DNA of 64,000 nt from an uncultured Bryobacteraceae bacterium. Lineage in GTDB: Bacteria > Acidobacteriota > Terriglobia > Bryobacterales > Bryobacteraceae. The stretch spans positions 124,001 through 188,000 of the forward strand of contig CALDSU010000014.1 in assembly GCA_937924525.1 (NCBI GenBank), read 5' to 3'. Numbering within the stretch: the first letter of the stretch is position 1; the number at the start of each line of letters is the position of its first letter. The position numbers and the translations under genes are program-made. Under the pieces are notes generated by a model, which saw only the letters and a program-made list of their open reading frames with translations, made no database searches and was not told where the DNA came from. This document shows positions 1 through 7,734 of the stretch, piece by piece.

Positions 1-2
1 TG

Positions 3-239
3 GCGAAATATATCGCGTCCTTCCCGCAGACCAACGAGTTCCTGACGCGCATCGGCGGCTTGCTGGAGTACTTGCTCCCCCACTACGTGGAGGAGGGCAA
101 GAGTTATCTCACCATCGCCTTCGGCTGCACGGGCGGCCATCATCGGTCCGTCATGATCGCCGAGGAGATTCACAAAGCCCTGGCCGCGGCCGGCTACCGC
201 GTCAAGATCAGCCATCGCGACACGGCCAAACCGGTTTAA
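3..239 (+). CDS. rapZ: RapZ family protein, C-terminal part (5' truncated by window edge)
   Basis: The last 78 residues of a RapZ (formerly YvcJ/YhbJ) protein run off the left edge of the window. The visible segment contains the family hallmark GCTGGHHRS at residues 41-49 of the fragment, within the C-terminal domain. The Walker A ATPase half lies outside the window. In E. coli this domain binds RNA and amino-sugar signals and hands the GlmZ small RNA to RNase E; the role in acidobacteria is not established. The stop codon sits in a 13-base palindrome, CCGGTTTAACCGG at 231-243, between convergent genes. The identification is secure from the motif; only the function is open. Confidence 0.9.
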   Translation, partial: AKYIASFPQTNEFLTRIGGLLEYLLPHYVEEGKSYLTIAFGCTGGHHRSVMIAEEIHKALAAAGYRVKISHRDTAKPV

Positions 240-253
240 CCGGCCCAGGCGGT

Positions 254-529
254 TCAGGCGCGGGCCGTAGGGGAGGTGGGCGTACGCAACGTGCGCAGCA
301 CGATCCGTACCTGGATCCGCCACCGGCCCTTCGCGGGCGCTTGCTTGCGCGTCGGGGGCTCGTCGCACGGCCGGGCGGCTCTGCCCCAGCGCATCCGGTG
401 GAACTTCTGCCGGCACGCCCGGCAGCGCCAAGCGTCCGCCAGCGGACTCAGCAAAGCGTCGAGAAAACCGGGATGGAGCACGCGCCGCACTTTCGCTTCC
501 CCGCAGTGGGGACAGGTGAGCGGGTTCAT
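254..529 (-). CDS. Small zinc-ribbon protein, function unknown
   Basis: A 91-residue protein begins with a CPHC pair (Cys6, Cys9) and has a second pair CRAC (Cys36, Cys39), the four ligands of a treble-clef or zinc-ribbon fold. The tail is basic and low in complexity. The frame stays open for 71 more residues upstream, but that stretch lies in the PEP-CTERM gene and looks non-native, so the ATG at 529 is chosen. It starts 8 bases after the stop of the upstream PEP-CTERM gene, so the two are probably co-transcribed. A role in nucleic-acid or protein binding is only an inference from the fold. Confidence 0.6.
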   Translation of the reverse strand: MNPLTCPHCGEAKVRRVLHPGFLDALLSPLADAWRCRACRQKFHRMRWGRAARPCDEPPTRKQAPAKGRWRIQVRIVLRTLRTPTSPTARA

Positions 530-537
530 GCCCGGCC

Positions 538-1311
538 TCACACGACAGCGGCCGCGGGAGGTACTCGCGCACGCTTTTTCCACCACCGCCGCGCGGCGAT
601 CAGCAGAATGCCGCCTCCGCACAGCAGATGAGTCGCCGCGTCCGGCACCGGTTCCTGATTGGCAGGAGCGGCGGCGTTTTGCGCCAGGTACAGATTGTCG
701 AACAGAATGCGGCGGGCCGGGTCCAGCGAATACATCCGCCACTCGACGATGGGCTGATCAAAGCGGAAGCCGATAAACGCGGCGTTCGCATAACCGTTAG
801 TCTGCCCCGTGGTGGAGTGTGTCGTGAGCTCGTGCTGATACCAGTTGTCGAGGTTATCGCGCGCTCGCACCCGTACGGTCCCAACCGCGGCGTCCTGGAG
901 CATCAGGTTGGCGCCCACGAACAGGATGTTGCCCGTGCCGGGAAGGTAGACCCGAAGGTGAGAGTTGTTCACATTGGTGCCAGGCCCTTCTACGTGGCGC
1001 CCCGTCCACGAGGGGCTGGGAGTCGCGGGCACGAAGAAGTTCGAGGGAGCCCACTCGGTCCAATACGCCTGGACGTTAACAGGCCCGAAAGCCGTGCTCA
1101 CGTTCAACCAACCCTGCGTGCTGTTGTACCACCGCTCCTCCACCTCCTCAAACGTAATCCGTTCCGGCGACTGGCTGGCGTTCTCCAGCGCCTGCGCGGA
1201 GGGGTAGGTCTCAATAATGGCACTATGCGCTGGCGCGGCGGCCAGGATCATCATCAGGAAATAGTCCAGCGACCGGATCGTCTTGTTTCGCGACACGGAA
1301 TCCTCCCACAT
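538..1311 (-). CDS. PEP-CTERM sorting-domain protein
   Basis: A 257-residue secreted protein. A hydrophobic signal segment lies at about residues 17-31, ending near AAPAHSA. A beta-rich domain follows, without a recognised catalytic motif. The C terminus (from about residue 220) has the tripartite sorting layout: PVPDAAT, a hydrophobic run, then RRWWKKRAR. This marks exosortase/XrtA-type PEP-CTERM proteins, which are processed and anchored or released at the envelope, usually in extracellular-polysaccharide producers. The motif is PVPDAAT rather than the usual VPEPAT. No exosortase gene is in the window. The ligand or role of the body domain is unknown. Confidence 0.8.
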   Translation of the reverse strand: MWEDSVSRNKTIRSLDYFLMMILAAAPAHSAIIETYPSAQALENASQSPERITFEEVEERWYNSTQGWLNVSTAFGPVNVQAYWTEWAPSNFFVPATPSPSWTGRHVEGPGTNVNNSHLRVYLPGTGNILFVGANLMLQDAAVGTVRVRARDNLDNWYQHELTTHSTTGQTNGYANAAFIGFRFDQPIVEWRMYSLDPARRILFDNLYLAQNAAAPANQEPVPDAATHLLCGGGILLIAARRWWKKRARVPPAAAVV

Positions 1312-1441
1312 CGCCGGAACACCGCCCTACTCAGTCACAGCCATGAGGCGCCGGCGCCGGCAAGCCCGGATCAGATAGATCGGACATAAAGGAAGTACCC
1401 GAGGGAGACTCCTTCTCTCGTACCGAATTGGCACGCCGCGC

Positions 1442-2251
1442 TTATTCCACGGGTAAGATGCTGACAAGGGCCTTATCCGGCCGGGCGACCTCGATCTTGG
1501 CCTTGTCACTAAGGCGCAGGTTCCCCTGGAGCGTCACCGTGTACTGGCCGCGGACGGTCGCGAAGATCCGCTGGGCGATGTCGCCCGGCTTCTGCTTGCG
1601 CATCTCGGTCAGTTGGAACATCGCCCCGCCCGTGCCGCGCGCCAGCCTTTCAAACATGGACCGCTCCGAACCCACGACAAAGATGGGATAGATGGAAACG
1701 CTCTGTCGGCGCGCTACGCGGATCACCTGCTGCTCGGTGACGCGGCTTCTCCCTTCGAAGCCCGTCGTCAGGAGCAGGACCACGCGGCGAAAGGTGGCGG
1801 CCTGAAAGCCGCCGTCCACCGCTGCGTACAGCGCGTCCAGCACGTTCGGCGCGTTGCCGTAGCGGAGGTTCTCGAGGGAACGCAACAGGAGTTGCTTGCT
1901 GGAGGTAAAGTCCTGGATCAGGTCCGCGGCGCTGTGGAAGGAGACCACCGCCATCTGCTCCCTTTCGGCCAGTTGGGCGATCAGGTCGGCCGCCAGGGGC
2001 CGCACGACTTCCCCGACCAGGCTGGTGTCGAGCAACAGCATCGGATCCACTGGACCCGTGCGGTACTCGACATTCAGCACCGCGCGCCGGTTCTTGTCTT
2101 CCCACACGGTGAAGTCGGCGGCGGCCAGGTTGGTGGCGGCTTCGCCCGTCTTGCGGTCCGTCACCGTCACCTGGAGGCGGAGTTGACCCCAGGCGGGAAC
2201 CAGGCGAAGGCCCAGAAGCAGGATGGCGATCAACCGGGAACAGGTGCGCAT
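1442..2251 (-). CDS. VWFA-related acidobacterial domain protein
   Basis: A 269-residue secreted protein with a signal peptide (residues 1 to about 23). It has the N-terminal pattern of the VWFA-related acidobacterial family (TIGR03436): a beta-sandwich with AADFTVWEDK, then a von Willebrand A fold. The metal-site loop reads DTSLV (in LLLDTSLVGEV) instead of DxSxS, so the MIDAS site may be weak. The family is expanded in Solibacteres and presumed to mediate extracytoplasmic protein contacts. A -10-like hexamer (2261-2266) and a GGAGGAAG ribosome site just before the ATG support this start. Confidence 0.85.
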   Translation of the reverse strand: MRTCSRLIAILLLGLRLVPAWGQLRLQVTVTDRKTGEAATNLAAADFTVWEDKNRRAVLNVEYRTGPVDPMLLLDTSLVGEVVRPLAADLIAQLAEREQMAVVSFHSAADLIQDFTSSKQLLLRSLENLRYGNAPNVLDALYAAVDGGFQAATFRRVVLLLTTGFEGRSRVTEQQVIRVARRQSVSIYPIFVVGSERSMFERLARGTGGAMFQLTEMRKQKPGDIAQRIFATVRGQYTVTLQGNLRLSDKAKIEVARPDKALVSILPVE

Positions 2252-2260
2252 GCTTCCTCC

Positions 2261-2266
2261 AGTATG
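2261..2266 (-). promoter_or_regulatory. -10-like hexamer of VWFA gene
   Basis: On the minus strand the hexamer CATACT ends 9 bases before the ATG at 2251, with a GGAGGAAG ribosome site in between. It faces away from the kinase promoter at 2356. Confidence 0.35.
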
Positions 2267-2355
2267 CGCCGCCTGCCCTGCCGCAGGAAACCGCGGCGCG
2301 AGCAGGTTGAGAGCTCAGAAAGAAGCCCATCCAGGAGGGTCCGCCGCCGATCGTC

Positions 2356-2361
2356 TACGAT
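2356..2361 (+). promoter_or_regulatory. -10 hexamer close to start of sensor kinase
   Basis: TACGAT ends 6 bases before the ATG at 2368. Transcription beginning at the usual distance would start at or next to the start codon, giving a leaderless mRNA. Part of a window-wide pattern. Confidence 0.45.
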
Positions 2362-2367
2362 GAGGGT

Positions 2368-3741
2368 ATGCGGTCTCGGGCGATCGTGCTGGCCTCCCCC
2401 GCGGAGCGGGAGCATCCCCGCTCGCCCCTGCCGTCGGCCGCGGAGTCGGCGCCTCACGTCGCGCTGCCCTGGGTGGTCAAACTCCGGTACGGATTGGTAG
2501 CCGGAGAACTGCTGACCATCGCCGTGGCGGAACTGCTGCTGGGCGTGGCGCTGCCCTTGCCTTGGCTGGCCATTCCGGTGGCGGTGACGGCGCTCAGCAA
2601 CTACTTGCTGAGCAGGCATGTCCCCTCGTCGGCGGCGCACGCCCAGCAGTTGATCGGCCTGGTGTTTTGTCTCGACACGCTCTGCCTGACGGCGGCCCTG
2701 GCGCTGTGCGGGGGCCCGCTGAATCCGTTCAGCCTCCTCTACCTGGTGCTGATCACCGTGTCCGCCGTGGTGCTGGAGAAGTCCTGGACTTGGGTGCTCG
2801 GCATCCTCTCCACGCTGTGCTTCGGGCTGCTGTTCTGGGTGCACCTGCCGCTGGAGATCTTGGAAACGCACCATCACGGCGAGCGTTTCTCCTGGCACCT
2901 GGTGGGGATGTGGATTGCGTTCGCCATCGCGGCTTCGCTGACGGCTTACTTTATCGGCCAGGTCGCCGAGGCGTTGCGGCGGCGGGAGCAGGAGGTGCTG
3001 GAACTGCAACAGCAGGTTTCCCGCAACGAGCGCCTGGCGTCACTGGTGACGCTGGCTGCCGGCGCGGCGCACGAGCTTGGGACCCCCCTGGCGTCCATCG
3101 CGGTGGTTTCCAAAGAGATTGAGCGCGCGCTGGCGGGGCGCGACGCCGAACTGGCCGACGACGCCCGGCTGATCCGGTCGGAGGTGGACCGCTGCCGCCG
3201 CATCCTGCATGACATGAGCGCGCGGGGCGCCGAGGCCACCGGCGAGGCGCCCGTACGGATTGCCCTGAACGAGCTGGCCGAGATGGTGCTGGCGTACTTC
3301 ACCGCAGCGCAGCGGACCTGGATTCAGGTGACTGCCTCCGGAACCGGACTGGCGCCGCCGGAAGCGGCCGCGCGCGCCGTGGCGGCCCTGGTGAAGAACG
3401 GCCTGGACGCCAGCCCGCCCGGCGTGCCCGTCGCGCTCCACCTTTGGCGCGCCGCCGGTTCGATCGTGATCCGCGTGACCGATTCCGGCAGCGGGATGCC
3501 GCCTGAGACCCTCAACCGGATCGCCGAACCTTTCTTTACGACCAAAGAGCCCGGCCGCGGCATGGGACTGGGATTGTTTCTCGTCCGCCTGTTTGCCGAA
3601 CGGCTCGGCGGCCAACTCCGCTTCGAGTCGGAGCCCGGGCGGGGCACGGTCGCCACGTTGGAGTTACCCAGTCCGCCGATGGAGTCCGAAACCGATCATG
3701 ACGCCTTCTCGCGAGAACCCAGTCGTCTTGTCCGTGGATGA
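2368..3741 (+). CDS. RegB/PrrB-like redox sensor histidine kinase
   Basis: A 457-residue membrane histidine kinase. Residues 36-200 form about six membrane segments, including GGPLNPF at 115-121, which matches the ubiquinone-binding motif of RegB. The dimerisation helix carries His235 in AAHELGTPL, and Cys276 in DRCRRIL matches the position of the redox-active RegB cysteine. The ATPase domain shows KNGLDASPPG (N box), DSGSGMPPE and GRGMGLGL. The gene overlaps the RegA-like regulator at 3698 by 44 bases, so the two form one unit. RegB/RegA in proteobacteria shifts carbon, nitrogen and respiratory genes with redox state. Family and partner are strongly supported; the regulon is unknown. Confidence 0.92.
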   Translation: MRSRAIVLASPAEREHPRSPLPSAAESAPHVALPWVVKLRYGLVAGELLTIAVAELLLGVALPLPWLAIPVAVTALSNYLLSRHVPSSAAHAQQLIGLVFCLDTLCLTAALALCGGPLNPFSLLYLVLITVSAVVLEKSWTWVLGILSTLCFGLLFWVHLPLEILETHHHGERFSWHLVGMWIAFAIAASLTAYFIGQVAEALRRREQEVLELQQQVSRNERLASLVTLAAGAAHELGTPLASIAVVSKEIERALAGRDAELADDARLIRSEVDRCRRILHDMSARGAEATGEAPVRIALNELAEMVLAYFTAAQRTWIQVTASGTGLAPPEAAARAVAALVKNGLDASPPGVPVALHLWRAAGSIVIRVTDSGSGMPPETLNRIAEPFFTTKEPGRGMGLGLFLVRLFAERLGGQLRFESEPGRGTVATLELPSPPMESETDHDAFSREPSRLVRG

Positions 3742-4249
3742 CGATGACGTGTTTCGTCATCGTCTGTGCCGGGCTTTCCGGCAGCGGGGGTGGGACGCGC
3801 ACGAAGCCTCGGGCGGCGCGCAGGCGGAACGGATCGCCCGGGAAGTGAGTCCCGACCTGATCCTGGTGGATCTGCGCATGCCCCACGAAAACGGCTTGGA
3901 TGTGGTGCGTCAATTGCGGGCCCTGGATTCGACCAGCATCATTGTGATGCTGACCGGCTTCGGGAGCATTCCTACGGCGCTGGCGGCCATGAAGATGGGC
4001 GCCGATCACTACCTGAGCAAGCCGGTGGATGTCGACCAGATCCTGGCCGCATACGAAAACCTGCGCGCTTCCGAGCCAGTCGAAGCGACCCCGCCCTCCG
4101 CCATTCCTTCCCTCGCCCGCGTCGAATGGGAGCACATTCAGCGGGTGCTGACCGACTGTGGCGGCAACATTTCGCAAGCCGCCAAACACCTTGGCATCCA
4201 CCGGCGCTCCCTCCAACGGAAGCTCGCCAAGTACCCGCCGTCCCGCTGA
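3698..4249 (+). CDS. RegA/ActR/PrrA-like response regulator
   Basis: A 183-residue two-domain regulator. The receiver domain (about 8-120) has the acidic pocket DDDD at 14-17 and phospho-acceptor Asp58 in LILVDLRMP. The C terminus is a Fis-type helix-turn-helix, GNISQAAKHLGIHRRSLQRK, closely resembling the RegA recognition helix. The ATG at 3698 lies inside the end of the kinase gene; an upstream in-frame ATG would add 35 unlikely residues. It is the natural partner of the RegB-like kinase and probably a direct transcription activator or repressor. Compact, ordinary length for the family. Confidence 0.92.
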   Translation: MTPSRENPVVLSVDDDDVFRHRLCRAFRQRGWDAHEASGGAQAERIAREVSPDLILVDLRMPHENGLDVVRQLRALDSTSIIVMLTGFGSIPTALAAMKMGADHYLSKPVDVDQILAAYENLRASEPVEATPPSAIPSLARVEWEHIQRVLTDCGGNISQAAKHLGIHRRSLQRKLAKYPPSR

Positions 4250-4330
4250 TTGGCCGCCGGTGAGCCAGCCGGGCGCCCGGCAACTTGGCATGCTACATGC
4301 ACGAAAAGCAGGGACGGAAAGGGGCGCCCG

Positions 4331-4561
4331 ATGGACCGGATCCGGCAGCGGCTGCTTGAGGCATTCAACACGTTGGAGACCATTGACTTGCGGCGACAGG
4401 CGACCGGAGACCCCGGCATCGGGACCGCGATCGAGAGTAGCATTTTGGAACGCGAATTGTCAGATTTGGAACAAAGTTTGGCCGCCGACCCGGGCCCGCT
4501 GGCCCGCTGGCTCTCCCTGCCCGCCGGCTCCGGTTCGGGCTCACCGCATCAGTTGGCGTAG
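4331..4561 (+). CDS. Short hypothetical protein
   Basis: A 76-residue protein with a predicted amphipathic N-terminal helix (about 1-50, rich in Leu, Glu and Arg) and a Gly/Ser/Pro tail. No family was recognised. The start has a purine-rich stretch GGAAAGGGG a few bases upstream. It lies 81 bases after the RegA-like gene on the same strand and may be the last gene of that transcript. A GC hairpin follows at 4571-4587. The coding call is moderate: the length is short and codon use cannot be scored by eye. Confidence 0.45.
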   Translation: MDRIRQRLLEAFNTLETIDLRRQATGDPGIGTAIESSILERELSDLEQSLAADPGPLARWLSLPAGSGSGSPHQLA

Positions 4562-4570
4562 ATTCGCCAA

Positions 4571-4587
4571 GCGGGCGCACCGCCCGC
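4571..4587. terminator. GC hairpin between convergent genes
   Basis: GCGGGC (4571-4576), loop GCACC, GCCCGC (4582-4587). It lies between the convergent 3' ends at 4561 and 4617. There is no clear T tail, so it may act in both directions or only protect 3' ends. Confidence 0.4.
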
Positions 4588-4616
4588 GAAGGGGCGCACC
4601 GGGAAGTCCCCCGAGG

Positions 4617-6008
4617 CTAGGGCGTTGTTGGCCGCCCGCTCTTGCGCCAGTACCAGTAAAACGGCAGTCCGGCGGCTATGACGGCGAGCCCAAGAACGGA
4701 CTCGCGCGGTGAGTCTATCAGCGTCGACGTCAGCAGCGCGGCGGCGACCAGCACAAACAGGATGGGGACGACGGGGTAACCCAGCGTCCGGTAGGGCCGG
4801 GGCAGGTCCGGTTCCCGTCGGCGGAGGACGATCACCGACGCCGTGGTCATGCCATAAAGGATCCAACTGGGGAAGATGACCAGGGTCACCAGTTGATCGT
4901 AACGTCCGGACAGCACCAGCACGGAGGCCCAGACGCTCATGGCCAGGATGGCCGTGCTCGGGGTGTGATAACGGGGGTGGACGTGCGCCACGGCGCGGAA
5001 GAAGAATCCGTCGCGCGCCATCGCGTACGGCACCCGCGAGCCCGACAGGATGGAACCGTTCAACGCCGCGAAGATGCTCACCATGGCGGCTAGGGAAACC
5101 GCGTCGGCGCCCCAGGAGCCCGCGACGCGGCGCATCACGTCGGCCGCCACCAGTTCGCTGCGCGCGACCTCGGCAGCGTTCAACACCAGGAAATAGGCCA
5201 GGTTGGCCAGCAGGTAAATCACGATGACGATCAGCACGCCGCCGATGAGGGCGCGCGGCAGGTTGCGCTGCGGTTCGCGGACCTCGGAAGCCACCATGCC
5301 CACGTTGTTCCAACCGTCATAAGCCCAAAGGGCGGCCACCAGGGCGGCGAAGAAGCCTGCCAGTCCGCCGGCCGCGGGAGTTGAAGACTGCAAGTTTGCC
5401 TGCTGGCTGGCGGGAGAAAGCATGCCAAAGCCAATCACGCCGCCGATCAACGCGATCTTGGACACCGTCACCACCACTTGCACCCGCCCGCCCAGCTTGA
5501 CCCCGAAATAATTCAGCCAGCCCAAGCCAAGGATGAGCGCCATCGCATAGAGCTGACCTCGGGTGACCGGCAGGGGGCCGCCCCCCGAGCCGGCGTGGGG
5601 AATGCGGAACAGCACTTGCGTTGTCTCCGGGCGGAAATTGGAGAAGTACAGGAAGAAGGCCGTGGCCAGCGTCGCCAGCGAGCCGCTCTTGGCCACCCAC
5701 ATCTGCGTCCAGCCGTAAAGAAAACTGAACAGAGGCGAATACGCGCGCCGCAGATAGACATACTCGCCGCCCGCCCCGGGCAGCGCGGCGGCGAGTTCGG
5801 CGTAGGTGAGCGCGCCCGAAAGGGAGAGCAGCCCGCCAAAGATCCACACCAGCAACACCCAGTCGGCCGAGCCGAGCCGCTGGGTCATGGTGTTGGGTAC
5901 GATGAAGATGCCGCTGCCGATGACGGTGCCCACCACAATCGAGGCGGCGCTCCAGGGCCCCAGGTCGCGATTCAGCTCGACGGGCGGGCCGGCCGGGTTA
6001 CGCGGCAC
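4617..6008 (-). CDS. APC-family amino acid permease
   Basis: A 463-residue polytopic membrane protein with about 12 hydrophobic segments. The first segment carries the glycine-rich APC substrate loop GSGIF (31-35). A later loop, WAYDGWNNVGMVASEV followed by a Pro/Arg stretch, is typical of L-type (LAT) and related APC exchangers. It should carry an amino acid or polyamine across the inner membrane; the substrate cannot be read from sequence. The start is GTG at 6008 and overlaps the 3' end of the upstream symporter gene by 11 bases, so translation is probably coupled. Confidence 0.88.
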   Translation of the reverse strand: MPRNPAGPPVELNRDLGPWSAASIVVGTVIGSGIFIVPNTMTQRLGSADWVLLVWIFGGLLSLSGALTYAELAAALPGAGGEYVYLRRAYSPLFSFLYGWTQMWVAKSGSLATLATAFFLYFSNFRPETTQVLFRIPHAGSGGGPLPVTRGQLYAMALILGLGWLNYFGVKLGGRVQVVVTVSKIALIGGVIGFGMLSPASQQANLQSSTPAAGGLAGFFAALVAALWAYDGWNNVGMVASEVREPQRNLPRALIGGVLIVIVIYLLANLAYFLVLNAAEVARSELVAADVMRRVAGSWGADAVSLAAMVSIFAALNGSILSGSRVPYAMARDGFFFRAVAHVHPRYHTPSTAILAMSVWASVLVLSGRYDQLVTLVIFPSWILYGMTTASVIVLRRREPDLPRPYRTLGYPVVPILFVLVAAALLTSTLIDSPRESVLGLAVIAAGLPFYWYWRKSGRPTTP

Positions 6009-7440
6009 GCGCAGGCTCCCCGGGGCGAAGATAGGACAGCAGCAGAGCCACCAGAAACGTCGTCGCCGTGCCGATCAGGACGTACCAAGTCCAGGCGATT
6101 GGCGTAAAAAAACGGACAAACGTGATCATCGCGAAACCGGAGAGCATGCCGGCGATCGCATGGGACTCGCCGACGCGGCGGGTGGTGACCCCCAGCAGAA
6201 AAACCCCCAGCAGCGCGCCGAACGGGATCGACGCGATGGCCAATCCGGCTTCGAGCACCGAACCCCATTTCCGCGCGAGGATGCCAATGCCCAGCAGGAC
6301 CAAGCCCCAGAACAACGTGGCCACCCGGGCCAGTTGCAGCGGGCGCGCCCCGGTTCCCGAAGGCTTCCAGAGGTCCATGATGGTGGTGGAGGCCAGCGAG
6401 TTGAGGGCGGCGCTCAGGTTGGCCATCGCCGCGGCCAGAATGGCGGCCATGACGACCCCTCCGGCGCCCACCGGCAAGTACTGCCAGATGAACTGCGGGT
6501 AGATCCGGTCCGCGGGGTGCGGCGGCGGCAGGTTGGCATCGCCATAAAAGACCCACAGCATGACGCCAATGGTCAGGAACAGCGCGAACTGGACAAAGAT
6601 CACCACCCAACTGGCCAGCAGCGCCAGGCGGCTCTGGGCCTGCGTGCGAGCGCTCAGCAGGCGCTGCACGATCAACTGGTCGGTGCCGTGGCTGGCGGTG
6701 GTGAGAAAACAGCCGCCGATCAGGCCCGCCCAAAAGGTGTAGGTGCGCGAGAAGAACTCCAGATTGGGCGCGAACCGGAAATCGAAGACCTGAAACTTGC
6801 CCGCCGGCACGGCTACCGCCACCACGTGGCCCCAGCCGCCGGGGATCAGGTCGGCGATGATCATGAAGCTCAGCACGGCGCCGCTCACATAGATCACCAT
6901 CTGCACCACGTCGGTCCAGATCACGGCCGTCATGCCGCCCTCGAAGGTGTAGAAGAGCGTCAGCGCCATGATCACGACGATGGAGGCCACCTCGCCGGTG
7001 CCCAGCAGGATCGACACCACGATGGAGATCGCGAACACGCGCACGCCTTCCGCCAGGGCGCGCGTTACCAGGAACGTGCATGCCGTCCAGCGCCGCAGCC
7101 GCTCGCCGAACCGCCGGCGCATGAGCTCGTAGGCGGTGAACATTTCGCCGCGGAAGTAATGCGGCAGCAGCAGCACCGAGATCACGATGCGGGCCAGCAG
7201 GTAGCCCAGCACCAGTTGCAGGAAACCCAGGTTGCCGCCAAAGGCCAGGGCGGGCGTGCCGATGATGGTGAGGGTGCTGGTCTCCGCCGAGACGATGGAA
7301 AGGCTGATCGCCCACCAGGGCGCGGCCCGTCCTCCGAGAAAGTAGTCGCGCAGGTCCTTCTGTTGTTTGCGGAAGCGCGCTCCGAAAAGGGTGATGCCGA
7401 CGAGGTAAACGGCGATCAACGCGAGGTCGAAGTAGCGCAT
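5998..7440 (-). CDS. Sodium/solute symporter (SSS family)
   Basis: A 480-residue transporter with about 13 membrane segments. Diagnostic stretches are SLSIVSAETSTLTIIG near residue 50, which includes the SSS sodium-site region, and SHGTDQLIVQR, a version of the SGTDQ signature. These proteins import sugars, organic acids, nucleosides or ions with sodium; the substrate is not evident. The frame extends 64 residues further upstream, but the ATG at 7440 begins directly with the first membrane helix and has a TAGACT hexamer 13 bases upstream. It overlaps the downstream APC permease, so the pair is likely an operon. Confidence 0.88.
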   Translation of the reverse strand: MRYFDLALIAVYLVGITLFGARFRKQQKDLRDYFLGGRAAPWWAISLSIVSAETSTLTIIGTPALAFGGNLGFLQLVLGYLLARIVISVLLLPHYFRGEMFTAYELMRRRFGERLRRWTACTFLVTRALAEGVRVFAISIVVSILLGTGEVASIVVIMALTLFYTFEGGMTAVIWTDVVQMVIYVSGAVLSFMIIADLIPGGWGHVVAVAVPAGKFQVFDFRFAPNLEFFSRTYTFWAGLIGGCFLTTASHGTDQLIVQRLLSARTQAQSRLALLASWVVIFVQFALFLTIGVMLWVFYGDANLPPPHPADRIYPQFIWQYLPVGAGGVVMAAILAAAMANLSAALNSLASTTIMDLWKPSGTGARPLQLARVATLFWGLVLLGIGILARKWGSVLEAGLAIASIPFGALLGVFLLGVTTRRVGESHAIAGMLSGFAMITFVRFFTPIAWTWYVLIGTATTFLVALLLSYLRPGEPARAA

Positions 7441-7453
7441 TCCGAACCCGAGA

Positions 7454-7459
7454 AGTCTA
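7454..7459 (-). promoter_or_regulatory. -10 hexamer of symporter-permease operon
   Basis: Minus-strand TAGACT lies 13 bases before the ATG at 7440. It supports that start rather than the longer upstream frame. Confidence 0.4.
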
Positions 7460-7588
7460 ACACAGCGCCCGCGCAGATGCTTTCGGCGCGCCCGTTTGCG
7501 CCGTCCCGGCGGGACGCGGCGCGCCGCCGACGCCCCGTTGCTTTCTAGCCGTAGGGAAACAGACGGGCCCTGAGCGGCGTCCAAAGAG

Positions 7589-7618
7589 TTGCGGCGCAGT
7601 GCCGGGTTTGGGTATACT
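7589..7618 (+). promoter_or_regulatory. Sigma70-like promoter of TPR gene
   Basis: TTGCGG (7589-7594) and TATACT (7613-7618) with an 18-base spacer. This gives a leader of roughly 110 bases to the GTG at 7735, unlike most neighbours, and fits the strong GGAGGA ribosome site at 7724-7729. Confidence 0.55.
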
Positions 7619-7734
7619 CCGCAAGAGTCCATTAAGGCTTTTGAAAGAAGGCTCCTGCGTATCGTGCCCCTCAGGCGCAGTTGGGTTGAACCGACGAACC
7701 TGCCCTGGACGCACCCGGGTGTTGGAGGAAGCTA

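Noticed and set aside
254-742. 162-codon version of the zinc-ribbon gene
   Set aside because: The extra 71 residues lie in the PEP-CTERM gene and are low in complexity. The ATG at 529 starts right before the first Cys pair.
5806-7548. 580-codon plus-strand open frame
   Set aside because: It is antisense to the APC permease and the symporter. The product is His/Gln/Asp-rich with no hydrophobic core.
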